Both the position numbers and the translations under genes were made by a program. The notes under the pieces are model-generated. The model made no database searches. It was not told where the DNA came from and saw nothing but the letters and a program-made list of their open reading frames with translations. From the NCBI GenBank assembly GCA_963821495.1, contig CAWGEA010000003.1:992001-1056000 (forward strand): a DNA stretch of 64,000 nt. The letters run 5' to 3'. Shown here piece by piece: positions 8,108 through 16,176 of the stretch. How positions within the stretch are numbered: the first letter of the stretch is position 1; each line of letters opens with the position of its first letter. The stretch comes from AC-32 sp963821495 (GTDB lineage: Bacteria > Actinomycetota > Thermoleophilia > Gaiellales > Gaiellaceae).

Positions 8108-9181
8108 CTATCGGTGCCGCTTCGGCTTCAGGACCTTGAGCTGGTTGCTCGTGACCGCGGCGATGTCCTCGCCCGCGCACGGAACCGGCAGGCCCGAAGG
8201 CGACGGGCCGGTGCACTTCGTGCCGTAGTTCTCGAAGCGCGTCTGGAAGAACGTCGCGAACTTCACGTTCGGCCGCGCGATCGAGTACTTGCCGCTCTTG
8301 GGTAGCTTCGGGCTGCGGGCGATCCGCTTGCCAGTGCCCGACGAGATGGCGTTCGGGGCCGGCCTTGCCTTCTTGCCCGCGTAGAGGTTGAGCTTGACGC
8401 CCGTCGGGAGCAGGCCCGCGACCTTGAGCTGGCCGACGAGCTTGAAGCCCCGCTTCGCCTTCGCCTTTTTCAGCGTCAGGCTCGACGGGAGGCCGACGTA
8501 GGTGCGCCACTCGACGGTACCGGCCGCGTTCGGCGTGGCGGTTCCGGGCGTGTACGGGGTGTAGATGCCAGCCCACTCGTAGCCGTTGCTCGTGCCGGCG
8601 TTGGTGAAGACGCCCTTGACCGTGAAGTCCGCCAGCACGAGCTGCGCGCCGAACTTGGCGCCGCCGGAGGCCTCCGGGATGTCGGGCGAGGGCAGGCAGA
8701 CCTGCATCGTGACCAGCGGCCCGGCGGAGTCCACGAACACGGGAATCGCGACGGTCTGGCCCTGCAGGCTCGTGTTCAGCACCCAGATGGTCGAGTGCGT
8801 CGCCTTGCCGGTGCACTTCGTGGCCGCTGCGACGATCGCCGGGTCGGCCGGGTTGGCGACGAGCACGTCGCCGGCGAGCGGGAGTCGCGCGCCGCCGAGC
8901 GCCTTCGCCTTCACGATCGCGACGACCGCACCGATCTTCGTGCCCGGCGCTGCGGTGAGGTTCGCGTCGTAGCCGACCGGCGAGAAGATCGTCAGCTTCG
9001 CCGTCGGGTCCGCGTCCTCGCTGATCGCGATGAAGACGTCGGCCGTGGTCGGCGCGCCGAGCTTGTAACTGGTCTGCTCGATCGTGAGCGACGGGTCGTA
9101 CTTCGCGAGCGCCGGCCCCGCAAACGCGAGACCGACGAAGCTGGCACACACCAGCAGTGCCAAGCGGAATGACTTCTTCAT
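8108..9181 (-). CDS. Secreted protein of unknown function
   Basis: The 357-residue product begins MKKSFRLALLVCASFVGLAFAGPALA followed by KYDP, a classic signal peptide with AxA cleavage at about residue 26. The mature part is beta-rich and Ala/Gly/Lys-rich with a few cysteines (TKCTG, MQVCLPSP, KCTGPSPSGLPVPC), which may pair outside the cytoplasm. There is no catalytic motif that I recognise. The ATG at 9181 was chosen because of the signal peptide and a ribosome-binding stretch AAGAAGGGG just upstream, one of the few clear Shine-Dalgarno sites in the window. It lies downstream of the binding-protein gene, separated by about 100 bases. Confidence 0.7.
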   Translation of the reverse strand: MKKSFRLALLVCASFVGLAFAGPALAKYDPSLTIEQTSYKLGAPTTADVFIAISEDADPTAKLTIFSPVGYDANLTAAPGTKIGAVVAIVKAKALGGARLPLAGDVLVANPADPAIVAAATKCTGKATHSTIWVLNTSLQGQTVAIPVFVDSAGPLVTMQVCLPSPDIPEASGGAKFGAQLVLADFTVKGVFTNAGTSNGYEWAGIYTPYTPGTATPNAAGTVEWRTYVGLPSSLTLKKAKAKRGFKLVGQLKVAGLLPTGVKLNLYAGKKARPAPNAISSGTGKRIARSPKLPKSGKYSIARPNVKFATFFQTRFENYGTKCTGPSPSGLPVPCAGEDIAAVTSNQLKVLKPKRHR

Positions 9182-9279
9182 GTAACCCCTTCTTTCTCGA
9201 GGTCCCCCTGGGAAGACCTGGTCCTGAGCTGAGACGACGAACTCATCGGGATAGTTAACACCGAAAAGGCGCAGTCCTA

Positions 9280-10488
9280 CTAGCGCGCATTGACCAATGG
9301 GCCGAACAGCACCCACAGGTTCTTGCGGTAGCGCACCATCTTCGCCTTCGTCATCGGGAAGTAGTTCGACGGGGTCGTCTTGACCCGGACGCCCGGGAGC
9401 AGGAACGGGTTGTTCTGCTCGTCCATGTGCGTCATCGCACGGCGCAGGCTCTCGCGGGTCGGGTTGCGGCCCGCGTGCTTGAGCGCGTCGACCATCGAGA
9501 AGGCGACCGTCATGCCGTACCAGTTGTAGACGTCGCCCGCCTTCCCGCCGGGGAAGTAGCGCTTCATGATCTTGCGGTAGAGCGCGACGGCCTTGTCCTT
9601 GCGCCAGGCGGGGGAGGTCGGGTCCTTGACGAACGCGACGCTGAGCGCGTTGTTCGTCTCCTTGCCGTTGGTGCCGATGCGTGCGATCGCCATCACGGTC
9701 GGCTCGATCGAGACCGCGCTGACGAAGATCTGGGGGTGCCACTTCAGCTTGTAGGCGTAGACGAACGACTGGATCGCCTGCTGCGGCAGGGCGAAGAGCA
9801 TGAACGTGTCGGCCTTCGAGCGGCGCAGCCGCGCGATCTGCGAGTTGACGTCGGTGTCGGTGACCTCGTAGCTCGCCTTCGCCACGATGCGCGACGCGCG
9901 CTTGCCGAGGCCGCGCCTGAGGCCGTTGAGCAGGTCCCGGCCGTAGTCGCTGTTCTCGTAGAGCACGGCGATGCGGGCCTTGGGCCGGTGTTTGACGACG
10001 TAGCGGCCGTAGATCGCGCCCTCGCCCTCGAAGCTCGGCAGGTAGCCCATCGTCCACGGGTAGCGCTTGTAGCCGTGGCCGATCACGCTGGCGCCCGTGC
10101 CGCCGAACACCTGCGGCACCTTGACCGCGTTCAGGTACGAGCGGATGGCGACGTTGTGCTCGGTGCCGACGGTGTTGAAGATCGCGAAGACCTTGTCCTG
10201 CTGGACGAGCTCGCGCGTCTGCTCGATCGTGCGCGAGGGGTCGTAGCCGTCGTCGCGGTAGAGGTACTTGATCTTCCGCCCGAAGACGCCGCCGTGGGCG
10301 TTCACGTACTTGAAGTACGCGTTCGCGCCCGGGCCGACGGTCCCGAACGCCGAGGCCGGCCCGCTCAGCGGGACGGTGCCGCCGAGCAGGATCTGGCTCG
10401 AGGTGACGCCGGGCGTGCCGCCCGAGACACCGCCGGCCGGCAGCGCCAGAGCGGCCGCGGTGAGCCCCGCGAGCGCGAGGCGCCTCAT
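9280..10488 (-). CDS. ABC transporter substrate-binding protein, branched-chain amino-acid type
   Basis: The 402-residue protein has a signal peptide (MRRLALAGLTAAALALPAGG) and the periplasmic-binding-protein type I fold seen in LivK-like proteins: ILLGGTVPLSGPAS near the start, NTVGTEHNVAIRSYLN, VLYENSDYGRDLLNGL in the hinge between lobes, and NWYGMTVAF towards the end. Such proteins capture branched-chain amino acids, amides or small aromatics for an ABC importer. No lipobox cysteine is seen. No permease or ATPase genes are adjacent. Its ATG overlaps the stop of the hydrolase gene upstream (ATGA). Confidence 0.85.
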   Translation of the reverse strand: MRRLALAGLTAAALALPAGGVSGGTPGVTSSQILLGGTVPLSGPASAFGTVGPGANAYFKYVNAHGGVFGRKIKYLYRDDGYDPSRTIEQTRELVQQDKVFAIFNTVGTEHNVAIRSYLNAVKVPQVFGGTGASVIGHGYKRYPWTMGYLPSFEGEGAIYGRYVVKHRPKARIAVLYENSDYGRDLLNGLRRGLGKRASRIVAKASYEVTDTDVNSQIARLRRSKADTFMLFALPQQAIQSFVYAYKLKWHPQIFVSAVSIEPTVMAIARIGTNGKETNNALSVAFVKDPTSPAWRKDKAVALYRKIMKRYFPGGKAGDVYNWYGMTVAFSMVDALKHAGRNPTRESLRRAMTHMDEQNNPFLLPGVRVKTTPSNYFPMTKAKMVRYRKNLWVLFGPLVNAR

Positions 10489-11888
10489 CGCGACACCGGC
10501 GTGCGCAGGATCGGCAGCGTCAGGCGGGCCGGGCCGACCGTGATCCGCGCCCGCGGGGGCATCGGCAGGTTGAGGTAGAGCAGGTTCGCCGGGTTCTGGG
10601 CGAGCGAGCTCGAGGCGAGCGTCAGCCTCAGGCGCGCGCCCTTCGGGATCAGCGTGGCGGTGTCGATCAAGCGGATCGTCAGCCGCCGCGGGCCGGACAG
10701 GCCGGCGGTGTTGAGGCCGCCCTCGCTGACGACCACCTCGGTGCCCCTGCGCGGCTGCGCCGTCAGCACGGCCACGAGGCGCGACCAGCCGCCGGAAAGC
10801 TTCGCACTGACCAGCACGGTCGCCGAGCCGAAGGTCTCGGCGCGGCCGGTGAAGCGGCCGCTCGTGCGCAGCGCGCGGCCGGCGCCGACGAGGCGGTCGA
10901 TACCGGGGAGCGCGATCGAGAGGCGGCGGGTCGCGGGGAGCTTCCTGTAGGTGCTCGTCTTGCCCCGCCAGGGGCTCGGGGCGAGGGCGACCTGCGCGAT
11001 CGAGGGCGAGCCGCTCAGCAGGTAGCGCGAGAACCACTGCAGCCCGAGCGAGGTCACTTGGTTGAAGTCCGGGCCGGGAAAGGTCGAGGGCGCGTGGCCG
11101 AAGTCGCCGACGTAGAGCCGCTTAGGCCCCTTCACCAGCGCGTAGCCGGCCTTCGCCTGCGCGATGTCGAAGGCGAAGTCGCGCCGGCCCTGGAAGAAGA
11201 ACGTCGGCGTGCGCACAGTCGAGAGCAGCTTCCGGCTCGAGCGCATGTCGGCCCAGGCCCGCAGCTTCGCGAGGTTCCGGCTCGCGAGCGCGTCGTCGCG
11301 GATCGCGGCGACGGACGGGTCGAGCCGGTCGGCCGGGACGGAGCTCAGGAACTGGAAGATCGCCCCCGACTTGGCGAGGCTCTGCGGGGCGAGCGCGCTG
11401 TAGAGGTCGGTCCACGTCTCGACGACCTCGACCGCCGCCCAGGGCACGCCCTCGACGAGCGAGCGCAGGACGGCGCCGCCGCCGAGCGAGAGCCCCCAGG
11501 CGCCGATCTTCGCGTCGTCGATCTCCGGCCGCGCCGCCAACTGCTGGAAGACCGCGCGCGCGTCGGCGATCTCGCGCGGGCCGTCGATCGAGACGAGGCC
11601 GCCCGACTGTCCGTGGCCGCGCTGGTCGAAGGCGAGCACCGCGAACGAGGAGTCGAAGCGCTGCGCCACCGCGGCCAGGTCCTGACGCTTCCCGCCCAGC
11701 CCGTGGAAGAGCACGATCGCCGGGTAGCCGGCCGGAGGCGGAGCCGCGGCGGGCTCGTAGAGCGTCGCCGCGAGGTCGACGCCGTCGTCCATGTGCAGCG
11801 TCAGCTCCTGCGTCGCGGCGGACGCGCGGCCGGACGCGCAGAGGGCGGCGACGGTGCAGCAGAGGAGGAGAACGACCCGGTGGCGCAA
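10485..11888 (-). CDS. Secreted CocE/PepX-like alpha/beta hydrolase
   Basis: The 467-residue product has an N-terminal signal peptide ending ASGRASA before ATQELT, then an alpha/beta-hydrolase domain with IVLFHGLGG, FDQRGHGQSGG, the nucleophile elbow WGLSLGGGAV, the acid in FQGRRDFAFD and histidine in GDFGHAPSTFPG. The last roughly 150 residues form a jelly-roll-like domain as in X-Pro dipeptidyl peptidase/cocaine esterase (PepX_C). The start is uncertain: TTG at 11888 gives the signal peptide, while longer in-frame extension runs into murI. The gene overlaps the binding-protein gene by four bases, which suggests joint expression, perhaps hydrolysing a precursor that the binding protein then captures (inference). 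Confidence 0.75.
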   Translation of the reverse strand: MRHRVVLLLCCTVAALCASGRASAATQELTLHMDDGVDLAATLYEPAAAPPPAGYPAIVLFHGLGGKRQDLAAVAQRFDSSFAVLAFDQRGHGQSGGLVSIDGPREIADARAVFQQLAARPEIDDAKIGAWGLSLGGGAVLRSLVEGVPWAAVEVVETWTDLYSALAPQSLAKSGAIFQFLSSVPADRLDPSVAAIRDDALASRNLAKLRAWADMRSSRKLLSTVRTPTFFFQGRRDFAFDIAQAKAGYALVKGPKRLYVGDFGHAPSTFPGPDFNQVTSLGLQWFSRYLLSGSPSIAQVALAPSPWRGKTSTYRKLPATRRLSIALPGIDRLVGAGRALRTSGRFTGRAETFGSATVLVSAKLSGGWSRLVAVLTAQPRRGTEVVVSEGGLNTAGLSGPRRLTIRLIDTATLIPKGARLRLTLASSSLAQNPANLLYLNLPMPPRARITVGPARLTLPILRTPVSR

Positions 11889-11920
11889 GCAGGGACAGGG
11901 TAGAGGTAGCCGTCCCTTTC

Positions 11921-11926
11921 TACAAT
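11921..11926 (+). promoter_or_regulatory. -10 element for murI, leaderless type
   Basis: TACAAT ends six bases before the GTG at 11933, so transcription should start at or within a base or two of the initiation codon. No convincing -35 hexamer is visible. Confidence 0.65.
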
Positions 11927-11932
11927 CGCCCG

Positions 11933-12748
11933 GTGGATCCCCGACCGGTGGGCGTGTTCGACTCGGGCGTGGGCGGGCTGACCGTCCTGCACGAGTGCCT
12001 CGTGACGATGCCGCACGAGGACTTCGTCTACCTCGGCGACCACGCACGCCTGCCGTACGGGCCGCGGCCGCTGGAGGAGATCCGCGGCTTCGCCCGCGAG
12101 ATCGCGGGCTACCTCGCGGCGCAGGACGTGAAGCTCGTGCTGGTCGCCTGCAACGCGGCCACCTCCGCCGCGCTGCCGCAGCTCCAGGAGGAGCTCGAGG
12201 TGCCGGTCGTGGGCGTGATCACACCCGAGGCGCACGCGGCGGTGCAGGCGACCCGCAACCGCCGCATCGGCCTGCTCGCGACCCAGGCCACGGTCGAGGC
12301 CGGCCGTTACGCGGAGCTCGTGCACGCCCTCGACGCCGGCGCCGAGCTCGTCCCCGTCGCCTGCCCGCGCCTCGTGCCGCTGATCGAGAGCGACGACCCC
12401 TTCGCGGCCGAGACCACCGAGGCCGTGCGCGAGTACGCGCAGCCGCTGAAGGACGCGGGCGTGGACACCGTCATCCTCGGCTGCACGCACTACCCGCTGA
12501 TCCGGCCGATCTTCCAGCGCGTCTTCGGCCGCGGGATCACGCTCGTCTTCTCCGCCGAGGAGACGGCGCGCGAGGTCGCCGAGACGCTCGCGCGGAAGGG
12601 GATCGAGAACGAGGAGTCCCGCGAGGGGTCGTACCGCTTCCTGACCACCGGCGAGCCGGCCGCGTTCCGCTCGCTCGGCGAGCGCTTCCTGCAGCTGCCG
12701 CTGGGCGAGGTCGAGCACGTCGCCGTCGCGGATCTCGTGACGGCATGA
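11933..12748 (+). CDS. murI: Glutamate racemase
   Basis: The 271-residue protein contains the two-domain aspartate/glutamate racemase signature: GVFDSGVGGLTVL near the start, LGDHARLPYG, the first catalytic cysteine in VACNAATS (about C73) and the second in ILGCTHYPL (about C184). It interconverts L- and D-glutamate, supplying D-Glu for peptidoglycan. The order murI-rph-rdgB is common in actinobacteria. Start GTG at 11933 lies just after a near-perfect TACAAT hexamer. Its end overlaps rph by four bases (ATGA), so it heads a tightly packed run through rdgB. Confidence 0.93.
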   Translation: MDPRPVGVFDSGVGGLTVLHECLVTMPHEDFVYLGDHARLPYGPRPLEEIRGFAREIAGYLAAQDVKLVLVACNAATSAALPQLQEELEVPVVGVITPEAHAAVQATRNRRIGLLATQATVEAGRYAELVHALDAGAELVPVACPRLVPLIESDDPFAAETTEAVREYAQPLKDAGVDTVILGCTHYPLIRPIFQRVFGRGITLVFSAEETAREVAETLARKGIENEESREGSYRFLTTGEPAAFRSLGERFLQLPLGEVEHVAVADLVTA

Positions 12749-13449
12749 GGGAAGGCCGGCGTCACGACCAGCTACGGCCGGTGGAGATCCTCGTCGACTA
12801 CCTCGAGCAGCCGCTGGGCTCGGTGCTGTACTCGCAGGGCAAGACGCGCGTCCTCTGCACGGCCTCCCTCGAGGAGGGCGTGCCGCGCTGGCTGCGTGAC
12901 TCGGGCCGTGGCTGGCTGACGGCGGAGTACTCGCTCCTTCCGGCCTCGACGGGCGAGCGGACGCAGCGCGAGGCGAGCGCGGGCAAGCAGAAGGGGCGCA
13001 CCGTCGAGATCCAGCGGCTGATCGGGCGCGCCCTGCGCTCGGTGCTCGACTTCGAGGCGCTCGGCGAGCGCACGCTCTGGCTCGACTGCGACGTGCTCCA
13101 GGCCGACGGCGGCACGCGTTGCGCGGGGATCTCGGGCGCGTCGGTCGCGGCCGCGCGGGCGCTCGGGCGCGCCGGCCTCTCACGGGCGCTGCCGGAGTCG
13201 GTCGCGGCGGTCTCGCTCGGGATCGTGGACGGCGAGCTGCTGCTCGACCTCGACTACGAGGAGGACTCGGGCGCGGAGGTCGACCTGAACGTCGTCATGA
13301 CCGGCGCCGAGCGGCTCGTCGAGGTGCAGGCCACCGCCGAGCGCGCGCCGTTCGACCGCGACGCGCTGAACGAGCTGCTCGATCTCGGCGCCGGCGGGAT
13401 CGCCGAGATCCGCGCCGCGCAGGAGGCCGCGCTCGATGCTGCTGGCTGA
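12745..13449 (+). CDS. rph: Ribonuclease PH
   Basis: The 234-residue protein carries the RNase PH core: GSVLYSQGKTRVLCTASLEEGVPRW, EYSLLPASTGERTQRE, RLIGRALRSVLD, LDCDVLQADGGTRCAGISGASVA and DLNVVMTG. It is the phosphorolytic 3'-5' exonuclease that trims tRNA 3' ends. The expected RxD(Q/L)LRP opening is visible as RRHDQLRPVEI. The ATG overlaps the murI stop, and its own 3' end overlaps the mgtC-like gene by 14 bases. Confidence 0.93.
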   Translation: MREGRRHDQLRPVEILVDYLEQPLGSVLYSQGKTRVLCTASLEEGVPRWLRDSGRGWLTAEYSLLPASTGERTQREASAGKQKGRTVEIQRLIGRALRSVLDFEALGERTLWLDCDVLQADGGTRCAGISGASVAAARALGRAGLSRALPESVAAVSLGIVDGELLLDLDYEEDSGAEVDLNVVMTGAERLVEVQATAERAPFDRDALNELLDLGAGGIAEIRAAQEAALDAAG

Positions 13450-14134
13450 GATCCCGTCGCTGACCTGGGAGGAGGCGCTGCTGCGCGTCGTGGTCGCCGC
13501 GGCGCTGGGCGGCGCCGTCGGCCTCGAGCGCGAGCTGCGCGAACGTGAGGCCGGGTTCCGGACGCACATGCTCGTCTCGGTCGGCTCGGCGTTGTTCACG
13601 ATCGTCTCGGCCTACGCCTTCCGCGACTTCCTCGTCAACGGCGGCAGCGTCGTGCGGGCCGACCCGACGCGGATCGCCGCGCAGATCGTGACCGGGATCG
13701 GCTTTCTCGGCGCCGGCGCGATCATCCGCCAGGGCCTCTCGGTGCGCGGGCTCACCACCGCCGCGACGCTCTGGGTGGTTGCCGCGATCGGGATGGCGGC
13801 CGGTGCGGGCTACTACTCCGGCGCGGTGATCACGACGCTCGTCGTGCTGGTCTCGCTCTGGCCGTTGCGGATCGTCGCGCACGAGTTCACGTCGCGCTTC
13901 CGCACCGAGACGAACCGGCTGCTCGCCCAGCTGCCGGCCGGGGCGAGCCCCGGGGAGCTCGTCACGGAGGTCGAGCGCATCGGCGGGCGGCTGCAGTCGC
14001 TTGAGATCAGCCACGAGGCCGACCGGCGGACCGTGCTGATGGACGTGGCGCTTCCGCCGCGCGCCGACGCGCCGAGGATCATCGCCGAGCTCGCAGAGCT
14101 CGAGGACGTGCTGGAGATCCGCTGGACCGACTGA
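13436..14134 (+). CDS. MgtC/SapB family membrane protein
   Basis: The 232-residue protein has the MgtC membrane domain (about 1-140): LGGAVGLERELREREAGFRTHMLVSVGSAL, then RIAAQIVTGIGFLGAGAIIRQG and GLTTAATLWVVAAIGMAAGAG, with about four to five transmembrane helices. A soluble C-terminal ACT-like domain (about 150-232) follows. MgtC proteins in pathogens modulate ATP synthase, phosphate and magnesium adaptation; in soil bacteria the role is unclear. The 14-base overlap with rph and the CTGA overlap with rdgB put it inside the murI-rph-rdgB run. Confidence 0.85.
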   Translation: MLLAEIPSLTWEEALLRVVVAAALGGAVGLERELREREAGFRTHMLVSVGSALFTIVSAYAFRDFLVNGGSVVRADPTRIAAQIVTGIGFLGAGAIIRQGLSVRGLTTAATLWVVAAIGMAAGAGYYSGAVITTLVVLVSLWPLRIVAHEFTSRFRTETNRLLAQLPAGASPGELVTEVERIGGRLQSLEISHEADRRTVLMDVALPPRADAPRIIAELAELEDVLEIRWTD

Positions 14135-14688
14135 CGGTCAAGCTCTGCTCGCGGAACGGCAACAAGCTGCGTGAGCTCGCGACGCTCCTACCCGACTGGG
14201 AGCTCGAGCCGCTGGAGGCGGAGGAGTACCCCGCGGAGGGCAGCGACAGCTACTACGAGAACGCGCGGACGAAGGCCGCCCACGGGCGGTCGGTGGGGCC
14301 GGCGGAGGCCTGGATGCTCGGGGAGGATTCGGGCCTCGAGGTCGCCGCTCTCGGCGGAGCGCCCGGGGTGCGGTCGGCCCGCTACGGAGCCGAGGGCGGC
14401 GAGGCGATCGAGCGGCTGCTGCGCGAGCTGAGCGGGGTAGAGGACCGCCGCGCGCGCTACGTCTGCGAGCTCGTGCTGCTCGGCACCGCCGGCGAGGAGC
14501 TCCGGGGCAGCGGCGTCCTCAAGGGCCGCATCGCGCGCGAGGCTCGCGGCTCGGAAGGCTTCGGCTACGACCCGGTCTTCCTGCCCGCGGCCGAGGAGCG
14601 GACGGTGGCCGAGCTCGGCAACGCCTGGAAGGCCGACAATTCGCACCGGGCGAGGGCGGCCGCCGACCTGCGCGAGCAGCTCGACTAG
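14131..14688 (+). CDS. rdgB: XTP/dITP diphosphatase (non-canonical purine NTP pyrophosphatase)
   Basis: The protein is recognisable as RdgB/HAM1: SRNGNKLREL (substrate loop), SYYENARTKAA, LGEDSGLEVAALGGAPGVRSARY, FGYDPVFLP and WKADNSHRARA. It removes ITP, XTP and their deoxy forms from the nucleotide pool. No ATG, GTG or TTG occurs in frame between an upstream stop (14002) and ATG 14293, and starting at 14293 would lose the SRNGNK loop. I therefore assign CTG at 14131, which overlaps the MgtC stop as CTGA, giving 185 residues. Its stop TAG shares a CTAG with the convergent BrkB gene. Confidence 0.85.
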   Translation: MTVKLCSRNGNKLRELATLLPDWELEPLEAEEYPAEGSDSYYENARTKAAHGRSVGPAEAWMLGEDSGLEVAALGGAPGVRSARYGAEGGEAIERLLRELSGVEDRRARYVCELVLLGTAGEELRGSGVLKGRIAREARGSEGFGYDPVFLPAAEERTVAELGNAWKADNSHRARAAADLREQLD

Positions 14689-15509
14689 GCCAGGCCGGCG
14701 GCTTCCTCGGCGTCGGCCGCGGGCCGCCGCTGCTCGGCGACGCGCCAATTCACCTCGGCGCCGAAGACGATCACGTTCGCCATCACGTACAGCCAGACGA
14801 GCAGCAGCGCCGGGCCGCCGAATGCCTTCAGCGCGACCACGTTGTTCGAGTAGCGGACGTAGATCGGCAGCGCCTGGAAGCTCGCCTCCAGCACGACCGC
14901 CGCGACCACCGCCCCCGGTAGCACGTCCGCGAAGGTGTGCTCGACGTTCGTGAGCAGGTAGTAGACGGCGACGAGGAAGACGAACACGGCGACGAGCGAG
15001 ACCGCCACCGAGAGCCCGTAGGCGACGTACGAGTTGCTCGCCACGCCGCCCGCGTACCGCTTCAGCAGGTCGAACCCGAACGAGCCGATCAGCAGCCCGA
15101 CGAAGAGCGTCACGAGCGAGAGCAGCATCAGCCCCACGGCGAGGAGCTTCCCGCGCAGGAACGAGCGGTTGGGCTGGCCGTACACGATGTTGAAGGCCGA
15201 CTCGAGCACGCTGAAGAGCGACAGCGACGTCCAGAGCAGGGCGGCGCCGCCGACGATGCCGAGCGCGGTCGCGTGGTTCTGGATCTCCCGCACGGTGTGC
15301 ACGATGCTGGAGATGGAGCTGCCGGGGAAGGCGCGCTTCAGCTCGGTCACGAGGTAGCTCGACTCGTCGGGCCGACCTGCGAGCGAGAGCAGCGAGACCG
15401 TCAGGAACAGCAGCGGCACGAACGAGAGCAGCGCGAAGTACGCGATCATCGCGGCCAGGTGCGGGCCGCGGTCGGCGAAGAACTTGTCCAGCGGCTGGGG
15501 CAGCGGCAT
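14685..15509 (-). CDS. YihY/BrkB-family inner-membrane protein
   Basis: The 274-residue protein has about six transmembrane helices and the YihY/BrkB features: HLAAMIAYFALLSFVPLLFL near the N-terminus, a central GIVGGAALLWTSLSLFSVLESAFNIVY and LLLVWLYVMANVIVFGAEVNW near the C-terminus. This family was once called RNase BN, but is now viewed as membrane transport or envelope proteins of unknown mechanism. ATG at 15509 is preferred over longer starts because CATACT lies seven bases upstream. The gene is divergent from the roadblock-like gene and convergent with rdgB. Confidence 0.82.
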   Translation of the reverse strand: MPLPQPLDKFFADRGPHLAAMIAYFALLSFVPLLFLTVSLLSLAGRPDESSYLVTELKRAFPGSSISSIVHTVREIQNHATALGIVGGAALLWTSLSLFSVLESAFNIVYGQPNRSFLRGKLLAVGLMLLSLVTLFVGLLIGSFGFDLLKRYAGGVASNSYVAYGLSVAVSLVAVFVFLVAVYYLLTNVEHTFADVLPGAVVAAVVLEASFQALPIYVRYSNNVVALKAFGGPALLLVWLYVMANVIVFGAEVNWRVAEQRRPAADAEEAAGLA

Positions 15510-15516
15510 CAGCCGG

Positions 15517-15522
15517 AGTATG
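15517..15522 (-). promoter_or_regulatory. -10 element for the BrkB gene, leaderless type
   Basis: On the minus strand CATACT ends seven bases before the ATG at 15509. It is a weaker match than the TANNNT examples. Confidence 0.35.
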
Positions 15523-15541
15523 GGCCGTGGATTGGCTGTGT

Positions 15542-15547
15542 TAGCGT
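15542..15547 (+). promoter_or_regulatory. -10 element for the roadblock-like gene, leaderless type
   Basis: TAGCGT ends seven bases before the ATG at 15555. Confidence 0.5.
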
Positions 15548-15554
15548 CAGGCGG

Positions 15555-15980
15555 ATGGCGCAGGCCGCTGACGCGCTCTCCCACCTGACCGAGATCTCCA
15601 CGCAGATCCAGGCTGCCGTCGTGTTCGATCGCGAGGGAACGGTCCTCGGTTCGATCCTCGACGACGAGCGCGCGGGCCGGCTGGCCGGGAAGGGGCTCGA
15701 TCTGTTCCGCGCCGCCGAGGAGCGGGGCAACCAGGAGCTCGTCCAGCTGGACGTCGCCCTCGCCGACGGGACGGTCTTCGTCGTGCGCGACGCCGACCGG
15801 CTGATCGCAGCGACGACGGGGCCCGACCCGACCGTCGGCCTTGTCTTCTACGACCTCAAGACGTGCCTGCGCGGCTTCGGCGAGGAGCCGGCGAAGCCGA
15901 AGCCGAAGCCGAAGCCGAGGCCGAAGCGTGCGCCGGCCAAGCGCACGAGCACGAGGAAGAAGAAGGATGCGGGCGCGTAG
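15555..15980 (+). CDS. Roadblock/LC7-like protein with a basic Lys-Pro tail
   Basis: The 141-residue protein begins with about 100 residues that look like a roadblock/LC7 (profilin-like) fold: LSHLTEISTQIQAAVVFDREGTVLGSI, then QLDVALADGTVFVVRDADRLIAATTGPDPTVGLVFYDL. In bacteria such proteins often regulate small Ras-like GTPases (MglB-type). The last 35 residues switch to KPKPKPKPRPKRAP and an Arg/Lys-rich end that could bind nucleic acid or acidic membrane. No GTPase gene is adjacent. It overlaps the next small gene by 14 bases. Confidence 0.65.
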   Translation: MAQAADALSHLTEISTQIQAAVVFDREGTVLGSILDDERAGRLAGKGLDLFRAAEERGNQELVQLDVALADGTVFVVRDADRLIAATTGPDPTVGLVFYDLKTCLRGFGEEPAKPKPKPKPRPKRAPAKRTSTRKKKDAGA

Positions 15981-16176
15981 CGCCGTCGCCGTCGCCGCGG
16001 CCGCGATCGGCTCGGCTGCCGGCGCCCTCGTGCTGCGCCGCCGCGCGGCGCGCCGCCGCGACCGGGCGGAGCTCTACTTCGAGGACGGTTCGCTCGTCAC
16101 GCTGACGCAGGGCTCGCCTGAGGCGGAGCGCCTGCTGACTCACGCGCGCGAGCTGCTCGCCGCGGCGCGCGCGTAG
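15967..16176 (+). CDS. Small membrane-anchored protein, unknown
   Basis: This 69-residue protein has one N-terminal hydrophobic segment (VAVAAAAIGSAAGALVL), a run of arginines (RRRAARRRDR) on the cytoplasmic side, and an acidic soluble end with LYFEDGSLVTLTQGSPEAERLLTHARELL. It overlaps the preceding gene by 14 bases and shares one base with the pyrE start (TAGTG), so it is probably cotranslated in a three-gene unit. I do not recognise the family. Confidence 0.6.
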   Translation: MRARSAVAVAAAAIGSAAGALVLRRRAARRRDRAELYFEDGSLVTLTQGSPEAERLLTHARELLAAARA

